DNA of 64,000 nt, taken from contig OX439043.1 in the NCBI GenBank assembly GCA_949317995.1, positions 63,214,822-63,278,821 of the forward strand, read 5' to 3'. Under the pieces are notes generated by a model. The model did not search any database, had not been told where the DNA came from, and saw nothing but the letters and a program-made list of their open reading frames with translations. A program made the translations under genes and the position numbers. Source of the stretch: Acholoe squamosa. Lineage: Eukaryota > Annelida > Polychaeta > Phyllodocida > Polynoidae. Below, in pieces: positions 1 to 10,328 of the stretch (position 1 is the stretch's first letter; every line of letters begins with the position of its first letter).

Positions 1-202
1 ACAAGCAGAACACACTGTGCACAGGGGCAAGAGGGTCATAATGAAGGAATAGCTGTGGAAACACTCCTTTTAACAACAGGGATTACACAAGCATTCCCCT
101 TCCCTATATAAGCTACTTATAGAGTACTAAGAGAGAAGGGATGCATGATGTTACAGTGCACTTAAGATCCCTTAAGGACCCTCAGCAAACATCCTCCCTC
201 CC

Positions 203-290
203 CTATATATGTGGATCAACACAGTAAAATGTATGTCCAGCAGGGGGTGCACGGGCATACCTTTTACCGTGTTGATCCACATATGTATAC
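203..290. mobile_element. Small foldback (palindromic) element
   Basis: Two inverted arms of about 30 bp flank a 20 bp centre. The left arm (204-235) contains GTGGATCAACAC followed by GTAAAA, and the right arm (254-289) contains its reverse complement GTGTTGATCCAC preceded by TTTTAC. Such arms fit a tiny MITE or foldback insertion. No second copy was seen in the window, so mobility is inferred from structure only. Confidence 0.5.
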
Positions 291-788
291 AGCAGGCACA
301 TCCACTCTTGAGAGGAGGAGGTGCACTTGTACTTAGGGGAAACCACTATGCCTTTCTGTCAGTACCATCACAATGGTGGTTAGGCTACACAAGGAATAGT
401 GGAGGATCCACAGGACTTGCTGTGCCTGACTGGGCTACCACCACTATAAAGGTTAGGGTAGACTTACTAGATCTTATAAGATGTGCCTATGCTACCATCG
501 CAGGGGTTGATGGCAGTATCTTTTGAATTGACCTGCAGAGAGCCTCACCACATGCAATAAGATGGATCACTTACACCAACATGGCACCAAATAAACCTTA
601 CCCCAGCAAAACAGAAAGCAGATGATTGTTGGCCAGAGACATCCATACGTCTCTGTTTAATCATAACTTTGGGAGCTCTGTCCTACCTCCGGTCTCATGC
701 CTCATTATAGAAGGCATCATTCAAAGTAACCTGGTAGTGGGCTTGGTGCTTAGAGTCAGTATATGTGAGAGAGAGGGGGGAGGGAGAA

Positions 789-793
<5 letters not shown>
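291..793. other. No feature recognised
   Basis: Unique-looking sequence. The short plus-strand frame starting at 209 runs through the palindrome and has no protein-like features. No splice signals or repeats stand out. Confidence 0.4.

Positions 794-851
<58 letters not shown>
794..851. repeat. (GA)n microsatellite
   Basis: Nearly uninterrupted GA dinucleotides. Long frames across it on both strands are artefacts of the repeat (Arg-Glu or Ser-Leu runs). Confidence 0.95.
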
Positions 852-855
<4 letters not shown>

Positions 856-2739
856 GAGGGAGAGAAAGGCAGCCAGACAGATCTAGTTGATGGATAGAGT
901 TAGCGCGAAAGGGTGCAGCATAATGGTATGTGAAGGGTAGTTTGGTGAGTTTTAGGAGAGACATAAGAAGATGGAGGATGGGGTGGAGGATGTACAGAGA
1001 GGCATAGTATGTGTTAGGGGTAGGAGTGGTTCCTCTTAGGACCACTAGGGTATGGGGCTGAGTACCTTAAGAATACAAACATATGGGCCCACAGGAGGAG
1101 GCGTAGGGCAGAGGCGTGAACCTCTGGGGTAATTTCTCTTTTATTATCGGCCCAGTGATGACTAGTCTCTGAAGAGTTGGCCTAATGAAAACAATAGGCA
1201 TTACCAAGGCCCTCAGAGGTTTCCACCATCCACCATGCTCAATTACCGGCCGCAGGGCCCATGTTGGCCGTTGGTGGTCGGGGACCTGGTAGGGGGAGGC
1301 CGGCTGGCCTCTACTAATCCCAGTCGGACCCTCAACCACTCCCCACCGACCTGACTGTGGCCCGCTCCAGTATGACTGTGCTAACATACTGGAGGAGAGG
1401 GGCCTGTGGTGTGTTTGGGTAGAGGGAAACTCCTCCTGGGTCCTCCAAGTTCTCGTATCACAACGGGTAGAGTGAGGGCCAGCACAAGGGAACCATGTTA
1501 CGTGTATGCGCCATGGATACTCGTGTCGTGTTCTTTCCCACTTTGTATGACCACTAAGTCTCCAAATGCAGAACATTACTGTAAGGAAACTATACGCTAT
1601 TACAAGAATGCCTTAGTGCATTCCTATAAATTACTCATTTGCCGTAATATGCCTTCTATTCATTAACAATGGAATATCACATAGTTTACACTTAAATTTA
1701 CCTGTGTATTTTTGTTGATTTGCATAAATAATGTAGCAATTATCCTTTCCCGAGTTTCCATAATGATTTTATCTATGATTTTACTTTTTTATGATAATGT
1801 ATTAGGGACATACTATAACGCTTTCGACCTATCTTTGTCCCCCCTCAGCCTCTGCACTTTTCCACATAAAGAAGATGCATCAAAATAACAATATTGATGG
1901 CGTTTGAAATGTGTCAGAATGTTGCTTGTGTCGTAGACCAATAACAAAGTTGTCGTTCCAATAGAATATTCTAGTTTGCCTAGTTCCCAGGGCAGCCGTC
2001 AAAAACAAGTTTGTGTCATCATTTTATGAGTGGGTTCCATTATACCTCTCACCTATTGAAGACTGCTTCTCTTTGTTGAGAAAGTTTTGCCACTTTATCT
2101 TCTATAGCTGTTTACATTGCCGTATACGTATATGTGTAGTGTCTTGTAAAAGTACACTTAATGTATTTGAGGTGGATATATTAGAACTTTAAGTGCTCAA
2201 ACTGAGTTGATATGATGATATATATGCAGGTACTTTAAGCAAGATTACTTAAGGACAAAAGTACCATGTGACAGAAATAAAAAAGCCTCAGATGTGTACT
2301 TCATAGCATTATGCGCTGTTCCAATTAGAAGTTTACACATAGAAAACATATACCTAAAACGGGTGAGAGATGTTATTGACGTTTACGCCTGTGTAGTACG
2401 GCCACGCCCTATACTACTCACACTATGCCTGACATATAGGGTTTTTTATATGTATACTACTTACGAGTCACGGAGGGTGGCCTCGGATCTGCATCTTTGG
2501 CTAATGTCTTAAAGTGTTGTCTTTTTTTAACTTTATCTTGCTCCTAAATACATGTTATATGGATTATAATAGGCAGGAACCAGTTAGACATGGTGAATTG
2601 ATACTGAATGTGGATCAGAATCTAACAACATTTACATATAAACTATAATGCAGTAGTTTTACACCTTCTCCATATTGAAACCTCTGGAGTATCATACACT
2701 GAAGTGTCCCCTAGATACCCACACCACCAGCTCACACTG

Positions 2740-2742
<3 letters not shown>
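852..2742. other. No gene recognised
   Basis: The only long frame is on the minus strand at 1067-1576 (169 codons, non-ATG start) in a moderately GC-rich patch. Its translation has no domain I recognise. The rest is AT-rich with short frames. Confidence 0.35.

Positions 2743-2784
<42 letters not shown>
2743..2784. repeat. (TG)n microsatellite
   Basis: About 21 uninterrupted TG units. Confidence 0.95.
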
Positions 2785-2785
<1 letters not shown>

Positions 2786-3239
2786 TGGGGGTTATCTCCC
2801 CACCTCTATGAAACCTTAAGGGATCTCTATATTGGGTAACCAGACAGCGGAGGAGGGGTAGGATGGAGCGGTAGGTCCAGCGGTCACTGTAGAGACACTG
2901 GGTATGACCAACTCATAGCATAAACAGCAACTTGCATGACCCAAAGATGGGTAAAGCCACAGGGACGCCGAAAGGTCTCAAATTATGTTCTGTGAATGTT
3001 CCTGGTCGGTATCATCTCTACTTCTTAATTACACACACTTCAACACATTTCATGCTACCTATGCTATAATACTGACTACGCCTCAGTCTTTGAACTTACC
3101 ATCCTATTCCTGTAGACCCTTCGAATCACTTTAAATAGATAAATAAATAAAACCAGAGTATATATCCTTTTCCTGCTGAGTACACATACAGCCCCCCCCC
3201 CACCCACCTCCGATTCCTGTCCCCTTTTCCACAAGTAGC
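2785..3239. other. No feature recognised
   Basis: Unique sequence, with a C-homopolymer near 3193 and a short TAAA-rich patch near 3140. Confidence 0.4.
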
Positions 3240-3720
3240 CTTCTCACTACCTCAGCGCTTCCCCTGCCGCCCCTGGAGTACCATTGGCTAAAGTGTCGTG
3301 TGCCGTCAGTTCAGCTCGCCACCATACAGGAGGAGCAACCTCTACAGACCTCACCAGCGCCTCCTCCACGGCGCGCCTAGAGGAGGAGAGAGACACAAAC
3401 AGGGCCGTGTAGGTGAAGGAGGCGGCGGCGGCTGCGGCGCGGCGCGGCGGAGAGATAACCCACCCTGGAGGCGAGAGGTCAGCCGCCGCTGGTATCAAAG
3501 CACGTCCCCCTGGGGCCCCTCCAGGCCGCCCCCAACCGCCGGCCGTCGGTGATGTATTCCGCCGGCCGCCCCCGTGGTTTCCTCCTGGGTCCCACTGGAG
3601 GCGCTGGATGGGAAAATCCCCACCTGAGTCCAGCCCTGGTCTCGGCCCGGATTAGCCCTGCCACGCCAGGGGAGGGGAGGGGTGAAAGGGGAGGGTGGGG
3701 AGGTGAGGGGGTAAGGGCAC
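3240..3720. promoter_or_regulatory. CpG-rich island with GCC/GGC trinucleotide tract
   Basis: This block is strongly GC- and CpG-rich compared with its AT-rich surroundings and holds a GGC/GCG-rich tract near 3420-3450. On the minus strand a good polypyrimidine tract and AG acceptor lie next to GCGCGCCGTGG (about 3383-3400), followed by a GTGAGG donor. That could mark a very short exon, or simply composition. CpG islands often mark promoters, but no TATA, NRF1 or ETS arrangement decides the orientation here. Confidence 0.3.
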
Positions 3721-4458
3721 ATGTACAGGAAAGGGGGAAGGACTGTTAAAGGCTGAATGTATGGAGGCATACTGCAAGGGAGGCTGAAGACAGTATAGGA
3801 GCATCATAAGAGGGATATATACTAGGCTTAACGTAAGGCAAGGGGAGAATAGGGAAAAGATAAAGGAAAATAGCGAGAGCATAAGGGACTAGATCTTGCT
3901 TTAAAGGATCTTAGTCTATCGCCTGAAGCAACAAAGAATAATGCCTAGATCCTTACTTAGAATCGCATTGAGTTGTACACTGCTTGTTAATGAACAAATT
4001 TTGCAAACACCATCTTTATTGAAGACTATTATATCAGCTGCTGGTACGTTTTACCTCCTTATTAATGTTTAAGACATGGAACAGCATCAGCTACCCATAC
4101 ATCTGCATCATTACTGCCCATGTGAGTAGTATAGGAGAGTAGGGTATGTTACTGGTTAAATAAACATGGTATAATGTAGGCACCCCTTGACCATTCTCAA
4201 ATACTGCCTCGTGCTGAGCACTTTGTGAATACCCGTTGCTATCTGTTTTCTTTCCTAAGAAAGGGAGAGGCATTGGGTTTATTTTACATTTGTACCAAAA
4301 CTTAGAATTACCACATTTCTGTAAATTATAGCGACAATGGCAAGAATTAAGAGTATTGTTACTTTATCTCTGGAGTGAAGCAAAACCATATACATGCACA
4401 CCACCTCACCTTAACTTATGCTTTGATAGATACATAGAGGAGTCCTTATACATTACAG
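3721..4458. other. No feature recognised
   Basis: AT-rich unique sequence with short frames only. Confidence 0.4.
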
Positions 4459-4648
4459 GGATCAGCCCCTTCAGATATCACAAGGAGCGCCTGCCCATGT
4501 CCCCGCCAGGTCTCCAGGGTCCCTCCTCCAGGGCATGGCGGGGCAGTACAAGGGGCAGGGCAGCTGTTCCAGGCAGACCCGGGAGGACGAGGCCGGACCT
4601 TACAACAACTCCCTACACACTGCTGCAGGCAGAAGGAATGGATGAAAT
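4459..4648 (+). CDS. Possible internal exon (unrecognised, Gly/Pro/Arg-rich)
   Basis: A CAG acceptor (4456-4458) follows ACATTA, and a strong GTGAGT donor starts at 4649. The frame in register with 4458 is open across the block and reads Gly/Pro/Arg-rich. A second frame (from 4460) is also open and ends in a stop at 4643, so it could be a terminal exon. The first frame leaves two bases that are phase-compatible with the candidate at 5535. A phase match happens by chance one time in three, and neither frame resembles a family I know. A misread GC-rich non-coding patch is equally possible. Confidence 0.15.
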
Positions 4649-5534
4649 GTGAGTCTGTGTGAGTGGAGGGGGTAGGGGAGGGGGTAGAAGGGGTTTGGTC
4701 TCCATGGTACTAACCCTGTTGAAGTTCTGTATAACAAGCCTTGAGGGGCCCAAAGGAAGCTGGTTGCTACCTATACTGGTGTCTCTGTAATCCCAGGGTA
4801 GTTTTTACAACATGTGGGAGGATGGAGCCTGATGGTGGATTGGTAGTCTTTGTGGTGTACCACACTCTATTTTAACACATGGAGGAGTCTTTTTTAAAGT
4901 TAGAGGGGTAAATCAGGAGCCTGATAGCATCACCGTAATTGTGTATTTATACATAGGATTCCCTATGGAGCTTGAAGGAAATGTTGAGTCTAAAAGCTCA
5001 TCAATATGGAACTAATGAGATCAGCCTTAGAAATAGAAATAGCAGTGTAATATGTGGGAGTAAAGAATCTAAATTATCATGCCTACACATTTCAATGCCC
5101 AATTTTGAAACAGAAACATAAATGTATGCCTTAATTGGAGCATTTGGAGGTATGTCGAACCCAAAAGGGGCCAGGAGATATATAAGAATAAACTTTTTAA
5201 TTAGAAACTACCAATAGTGACACCACTTTTGAAATACCACACAAAACATGCATAATGAATATCACAGAGAATTTGAACGTGTTTAAATTGATTCACATGG
5301 TAGTAAATATGGGAGAAACAGTTGACTGTGTATATATACTGAAGTAGAAAACATGTATACCCAAAAAATGTACCACTACACCCACACAAATTCTCCTCCG
5401 CCCAGCCTATCTTCCCTCCAGGGCCTGTCCATTCCAGGCCAACATATTTCCTCTCTATCTCAATTCTTCCTGTGCCACTGCCATCATTTCTTCACCCCCA
5501 CTCCTCCCTCTATACGACCTCCATTTCTTGTCAG
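4649..5534. other. No feature recognised (intron if flanking exons are real)
   Basis: AT-rich sequence. It starts with GTGAGT and ends with the pyrimidine-rich stretch and CAG before 5535, so it would make a canonical GT-AG intron of about 890 bp if the flanking candidates are exons. Confidence 0.2.
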
Positions 5535-5670
5535 CCCTGGAAGGCCACGCCTGCCCATAGGAGGCCAGGCCCCCAATGACCAGGGGAGTGGGCAACAAGA
5601 AGCTGGTACAAGATATGGCGGGGTACAGGAGGGTTATTGGGCTAGGGCAGGAATGGGAGGGATGATATAG
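5535..5670 (+). CDS. Possible terminal exon (unrecognised)
   Basis: A pyrimidine-rich tract ending in TTGTCAG (5528-5534) precedes an open frame that starts in phase 1 and stops at TAG 5668-5670. The deduced tail is Gly/Gln-rich (for example GGQAPNDQGSGQQEAG), like a disordered or collagen-like C-terminus. It is phase-compatible with 4459-4648. There is no domain match, and the evidence is limited to splice-like signals and composition. Confidence 0.15.
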
Positions 5671-6189
5671 GAGGGGACAGGGATGTATGGTATATATTGG
5701 TCACAGGAATCTATCCTATATCCCCGGGCCTATATGCCTGCCTGCAAACCTTGACAATCAGAAAGTTACCTTTCCCCCCTAACCTTCCCAATTCAGCGTT
5801 TCCCTCCTGCTGTCCGCCATCTTGGTTATAACTGTGGGGTCAGTTCCCAAATGGCGCGCCCATCAAAGAGCCCTTGCCGCCAGTCAAGTCCGATTACATC
5901 TAATTATGGCGATAGTGCAAGGCCAAGGGGCATAGGACCAGGGGATGGGGGTGGTGGAGGGGACAAGAGCTACTGGCTAAGGAGATGGGAGGATATCTCT
6001 TGATATATTGAATGGCAATGTCAGTCAAAAATTCTAAACACATCTATGCATGTTCAGTCACAAACTAGCATGGGATACTCATACTCTTTGTTCTCGTAGA
6101 GCCTATCAAATTGACTCCCTGAAATGAGAATAGGCCGTAGTGGGATGGAGAAAAGAACCGTCGAGACACCATGCACCACTACTCTTTTG
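5671..6189. other. No gene; YY1-like word
   Basis: Unique sequence. CGCCATCTTGG near 5815 resembles a YY1 site and ATGGCGCGCC lies near 5850, but nothing else defines a promoter. Confidence 0.3.
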
Positions 6190-6560
6190 ACCACTTCCTG
6201 GCACGAGTGACGTCACTTCCCGTCACAAGCGCGACTGGGGAATTCCCAGACGGGGCACATCTTACTATTATCTCATTTTCATTTCAATTTCAGGACTTTG
6301 CCTTTTTAATTTGTCTCTTTTTTAAGAGCGAGGATCGACTTAGTCCTTGCGACAGAGGCGGGTGTTCGTGACGGCGAACAATACAAGTTATTTTTATGTA
6401 ATTATTCAGAAATGTGGGTTAAGAATATTGATCATTGGTAATGGCTCGGGGATTCTCGTGCACGACGTGATCTCCCGCGAGAGTTGGCGGAAAAACTCGC
6501 CAGATAATTGGAATAAAGCATCAGCGGGGCGGCGCATGCGCTGTAGAGACAATTCTAGCA
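6190..6560. promoter_or_regulatory. CRE/NRF1 promoter-like region
   Basis: A full palindromic CRE, GTGACGTCAC (6207-6216), abuts CTTCC and is followed about 320 bp later by a perfect NRF1 palindrome, GCGCATGCGC (6532-6541). CCCGCGAGAG lies between them. In animals these words concentrate in TATA-less promoters of broadly expressed genes. The small frame at 6636 would lie just downstream on the plus strand. The words are seen directly; promoter activity is inferred. Confidence 0.4.
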
Positions 6561-6635
6561 GACGACATTCGGAGACAGACGGGCAAGGAAAACAAGACTC
6601 ACTCTCCACCCACAATACCTCATTCTCCAACCACA

Positions 6636-6797
6636 ATGAGGGTTCTTACAGCAAAGCCTGACATATTTCAACGTAGAAAAAAAGATGCACTGGCGTCTCT
6701 CAACTGCTACATTGCCGAACTAAAAATTCCCCAAAGAAGAGACATCACAGAAGCTTCTCTCCCAACGCAATATGCCAGTCTTCTGTCGTGCATGTGA
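6636..6797 (+). CDS. Small ORF downstream of promoter-like region
   Basis: An ATG in fair context (CACAATGAG) opens 53 codons, Lys/Arg-rich near the N-terminus (QRRKKDALASL) and amphipathic in the middle, ending at TGA 6795. It lies 95 bp past the NRF1 palindrome, where a first coding exon could start. The family is not recognised. It could be the first exon of a spliced gene, a short peptide ORF or chance. Confidence 0.2.
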   Translation: MRVLTAKPDIFQRRKKDALASLNCYIAELKIPQRRDITEASLPTQYASLLSCM

Positions 6798-7517
6798 ATA
6801 TAAGTTGGTGTAGTAATTCTTTTCTTGGTAGCTGTAGGGTGGAATTGTCATTCAATGCATCACCACTCTGTGAAGTTTGTAATGTGATCCGTGCAGAGCC
6901 AGTGTGTGTTTCACTAGTGGCAGAACCTAGGTCACTCTGGGACAGGATCTTTTTAAAGAGGCGGGATAGAAAGATAGTCAATAGACCTACCTCCCTCTTC
7001 CCAGAATTCCTACAGGGTTGATTCCTTGACACATTTCCTTGATGACAGTGGACATCGCCAAGATCAAAGGGATCGCCCCTCCCTCCACCTAACTCGACAT
7101 GAAAGAGATGGCGGATCTTTTGACACATCATTCTGATGGAGCCCAAAAAGAATCCCCCCCCCCCATTACAACCCCCACCTCGAACACAACCACTACAGTT
7201 AATGCTACGGAGAGTTTGGGAAGGCGGGGGGGGGGGGCTGGGGGTTGAGTAATTGAAATTCGCATCAGACTCGATCTCTTATTAATTTACAAACCCACGA
7301 CTGCTTAAGTCGGTGGGTAATCGGGCGTACGCCACAAAGTGCGCCGCACAATGGCCCAACATAAGAGTGTGTAAGGTTATAGTATGGGCCGGCGGCGGAT
7401 GGGGCGGAGGAGCTGGCGGATCTCCGCTTTTTCCGACCAGGGATGATTACAGGGACCCGAATGAAGGTCGTCAATTTGCTTGATTGTCTCAGTTTCCGTG
7501 TGACGAGGGAGACAAAG

Positions 7518-7523
<6 letters not shown>
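6798..7523. other. No gene recognised
   Basis: The minus-strand frame 6745-7146 has a non-ATG start and no recognisable domain. Homopolymer C (about 7155) and G (about 7225) runs are present. The patch at 7380-7440 is GC-rich. Confidence 0.35.

Positions 7524-7572
<49 letters not shown>
7524..7572. repeat. (GA)n microsatellite
   Basis: Pure GA run immediately upstream of a dispersed repeat. Confidence 0.95.
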
Positions 7573-7576
<4 letters not shown>

Positions 7577-7588
7577 AGGTATTTGAGT

Positions 7589-7766
7589 AGTGAGTGAGTA
7601 ATAGATGTTTAACGCCATTTCGACAGCTAAGGTCATATTCATGGCGAAACTACATTGCACATTTTCACAGAGGAATGTGTCAGTGCCCGCGCATATGTGC
7701 ACCACACTCATCCAAGGGGATAGGAAAGAGGAGAAATAGACCCTTTTAAGTGGGCTAGGGAAGCCC
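7589..7766 (+). mobile_element. Dispersed 187 bp repeat family, copy 1
   Basis: It starts with the GTGAGTGAGTAATAGATG word, continues through TTTAACGCCATTTCGACAGC and ends with GGGCTAGGGAAGCCC. A near-identical copy in the same orientation lies at 32866-33052, showing dispersal. No terminal inverted repeats or Pol III boxes are evident. The GTGAGT-rich start and TTTAACGCC core resemble short interspersed repeats I associate with molluscs, from memory only. Confidence 0.7.
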
Positions 7767-7901
7767 GGGTATTTGAGGAGAGATGGATATGAATATAAAA
7801 AGAGGAATAAAAGAAAGATTGTACTACTCTGTTAAATGCGTAAGTACGGCATGGAGAATTCTGTGCAGCTTTTCCTGCTGGCCTAGTTGGCACTTACGTC
7901 G

Positions 7902-8306
7902 ATAGTCCACTTGGCCTATGTCGCGCGATTGAGCCATACATTTCCTTTATAGATTTCTGTGACAGAGGCCTAGTGGACTATGGACTATGGGAGTAACACC
8001 CATAGTTCACTAAGCCTCTGTCGCAGAGATTTATACAGGAAATGTATGGCTCACATTTCCTTTATAGATTTCTGCGACAGAGGCCTAGTGGACTATGGGT
8101 GTAACACCCATAGTGTTACACTATGGGTGTAACACCCATAGTGATACACTATGGGTGTCATAAAAATGTATGGCTCAATCGCGTGGCAGAGGCCAAGTGA
8201 ACTATTGGTTGAAGACCCATAGTCCACTTGGCTTTTCGCCAGCGAATGAGCCATACATTTCCTATGTAAATTTCTGCGATAGAGGCCAAGTGGACTCTCG
8301 ATGTAA
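7902..8306. repeat. Array of palindromic mini-elements
   Basis: The core unit is TAGTCCACTTGGCCTCTGTC, a 35 bp AT-rich spacer containing GAGCCATACATTTCC, then the inverted GACAGAGGCCTAGTGGACTA. Several intact and partial units alternate in orientation, joined by the palindrome CTATGGGTGTAACACCCATAG. A lone unit occurs at 22008-22085. This looks like a tiny foldback MITE repeatedly inserted into or beside itself. Confidence 0.75.
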
Positions 8307-8384
8307 CCTATCAAATAAAATCGCAGTATGTGAGAAGGTGGGTGGCTAAGTAGGGGAAATAATGCATTTTCCTGTACATCCCGT

Positions 8385-8497
8385 TATACTTGGCGTATAG
8401 GGCGCTGTTTTTAATTGAGGATATTAGGCCCCTAGTGCACAGCATAGAATCAGCAAAATGTTTGGGGTGCGTCTTATACGCGAGCTATTGCGGTAGT
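8385..8497. mobile_element. Diverged short copy of the GTATAAGGCGC MITE
   Basis: The left end (about 8390-8404) has GGCGTATAGGGCGC. The right end (8467-8490) has GGTGCGTCTTATACGCG, its inverted counterpart. It is related to the copies at 21635-21878 and 29500-29754, but shorter and more diverged. Confidence 0.45.
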
Positions 8498-8705
8498 AGC
8501 TCCATCCTTTACACTGAGCATTCGTGTCTACACATGTCCCCAACATGCTCTTCCATTTCTCCATGCCTCGTGCCTCCCTTCCCCCATCTTCCACTTACAG
8601 ACCTAGCTTCCAAAAATGTAATTTGTATAAAAGCCTCCTGCCCCTACTCACTCCTCTTTGCACTCTACCTGCCCTCTGCCCACCATTGAGACCGGCACGG
8701 CCCAA

Positions 8706-8760
8706 CCGGAAGTCAATAGAGCGACTTCCGGTCGCGCGTGACCCTCAACACGCATGCGCG
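8706..8760. promoter_or_regulatory. Inverted ETS pair plus NRF1 site
   Basis: CCGGAAGT (8706-8713) and its inverted partner ACTTCCGGT (8724-8732) are 10 bp apart and followed by CGCATGCGCG (8751-8760), an NRF1-type core. This is a typical composition for a bidirectional promoter of a constitutive gene. No convincing ATG exon follows on either side, so it may feed a non-coding exon or be an enhancer. Confidence 0.45.
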
Positions 8761-8917
8761 GATTGAGGAGGTTAGACTAACTTGATCATGGGGTGGGAGG
8801 GTGGGTGGAGAAGGATGAACCCTTCTCACATTCAATATCTTCTCCTGGGTGGAATCTTGTCATGCCATTCCTGGGCACGGCCCTGAAAATGAAATCCTGA
8901 GTGACTCAATTTAAGAC

Positions 8918-9427
8918 GAGCTGCTCACTCAAATTTCAAAAAGGTCTAAAATGTGTGTATGCTACACGTCTTATGCTGCTCTCAAGGGATGGGGATGAGG
9001 AGGGAGAGAGGGGGAAGGTTTGGTTTCAAAGATGGAAATATTTGCAGGCAGCAGTAGTTATGACAACACATACTTTTGACCTATCACCAGGAGTCTAATC
9101 TAATGAGGACCGAGTAAAATCGAAGCCGACGTGAGCGAGGAATAAAAATAGCCTGGAGTAGTGGAGCTGACGGGCTGTTTGCGGGGAACAGCTCATGGGG
9201 AAGTAGAGGCCTTTGTTTTAGTCCTGCTGCAGGGTCAAAGGTCATGAGCAGCTCCTACCACTGCTGACCCGTCCCTATGGTAACCATGAGCTGCTCTAAC
9301 ACGGCCAGGGGCTGTTTCATGACAAGCCTAGGCAGGCAGGGACAGTCTGTAGCGTGAGCTGCTCGCTCTCTGGATATCAATCTTTATTTGGCTGAGTTTG
9401 TCACATTATGACGGACCTGAGCTGCTC
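8918..9427. promoter_or_regulatory. Putative cis-regulatory module: five GAGCWGCTC words and a DR1 site
   Basis: GAGCTGCTC or GAGCAGCTC occurs at 8918, 9246, 9288, 9356 and 9419, four of the five preceded by T. GGGTCAAAGGTCA (9232-9244) is a direct-repeat-1 nuclear receptor element of the HNF4/RXR type and abuts the word at 9246. No coding frame overlaps it. Clustering of two site types suggests an enhancer or promoter. The factor binding the 9-mer is unknown to me. Confidence 0.45.
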
Positions 9428-9639
9428 CCCACCCCCTGCCCAACCCATTGGATGGCCTACAGACTACAGAGCGCCGCGCCCAATGCAATTTTGCTAGGAA
9501 CAGGATTTTATCGCTGTCCCAGGAGGGGCGGGACGGCGGGAGTATACAGACCCACAGTTTGATGTGTCCTGACGTGGACCGGACCCAGGCCAACTAGAGC
9601 TGCCCTCTCCCCATCTCCTAACACTACATTGAGTAGAGC

Positions 9640-10328
9640 CCCCAATATACAGTACTTCTACTGTACATGTACACCACACAACCCCAGTACTACTACTTTA
9701 CATGTACACCACACAACCCCAGTACTACTACTGTACATGTACACCACACAACCCCAGTACTACTACTGTACATGTACACCACAAAATCCCAGTACTACTT
9801 CTGTACATGTACACCACACAACCCCAGTACTAGTTCTGTACATGTACACCACAAAATCCCAGTACTACTTCTGTACATGTACACCACACAACCCCAGTAC
9901 TAGTTCTGTACATGTACACCACAAAATCCCAGTACTACTTCTGTACATGTACACCACAAAATCCCAGTACTACTTCTGTACATGTACACCACACAACTCC
10001 AGTACTACTACTGTACATGTACACCACACAACCCCAATACTACTTCTGTACATGTACACCACACAACCCCAGTACTACTACTGTACATGTACACCACACA
10101 ACCCCAGTACTACTACTGTACATGTACACCACAAAATCCCAGTACTACTTCTGTACATGTACACCACACAACTCCAGTACTACTACTGTACAAGTACACC
10201 ACACAACTCCAGTACTACTACTGTACATGTACACCACACAACTCCAGTACTACTACTGTACATGTACACCACACAACCCCAGTACTACTTCTGTACATGT
10301 ACACCACAAAACTCCATCATACCACTAG
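9640..10328 (+). repeat. 35 bp minisatellite
   Basis: About 19 tandem units contain AGTACTACTACTGTACATG and TACACCACACAACCCC. Each unit holds the palindrome TGTACATGTACA. Because 35 is not a multiple of three and the unit lacks stops, all three plus frames are open, which creates spurious frames of up to 302 codons. Confidence 0.95.

Noticed and set aside
695-1045. Frames over the GA microsatellite
   Set aside because: Arg-Glu and Ser-Leu runs are simple-sequence artefacts.
1067-1576. 169-codon minus frame
   Set aside because: No ATG start, no recognised domain, no splice or promoter context; long chance frames are expected in 64 kb.
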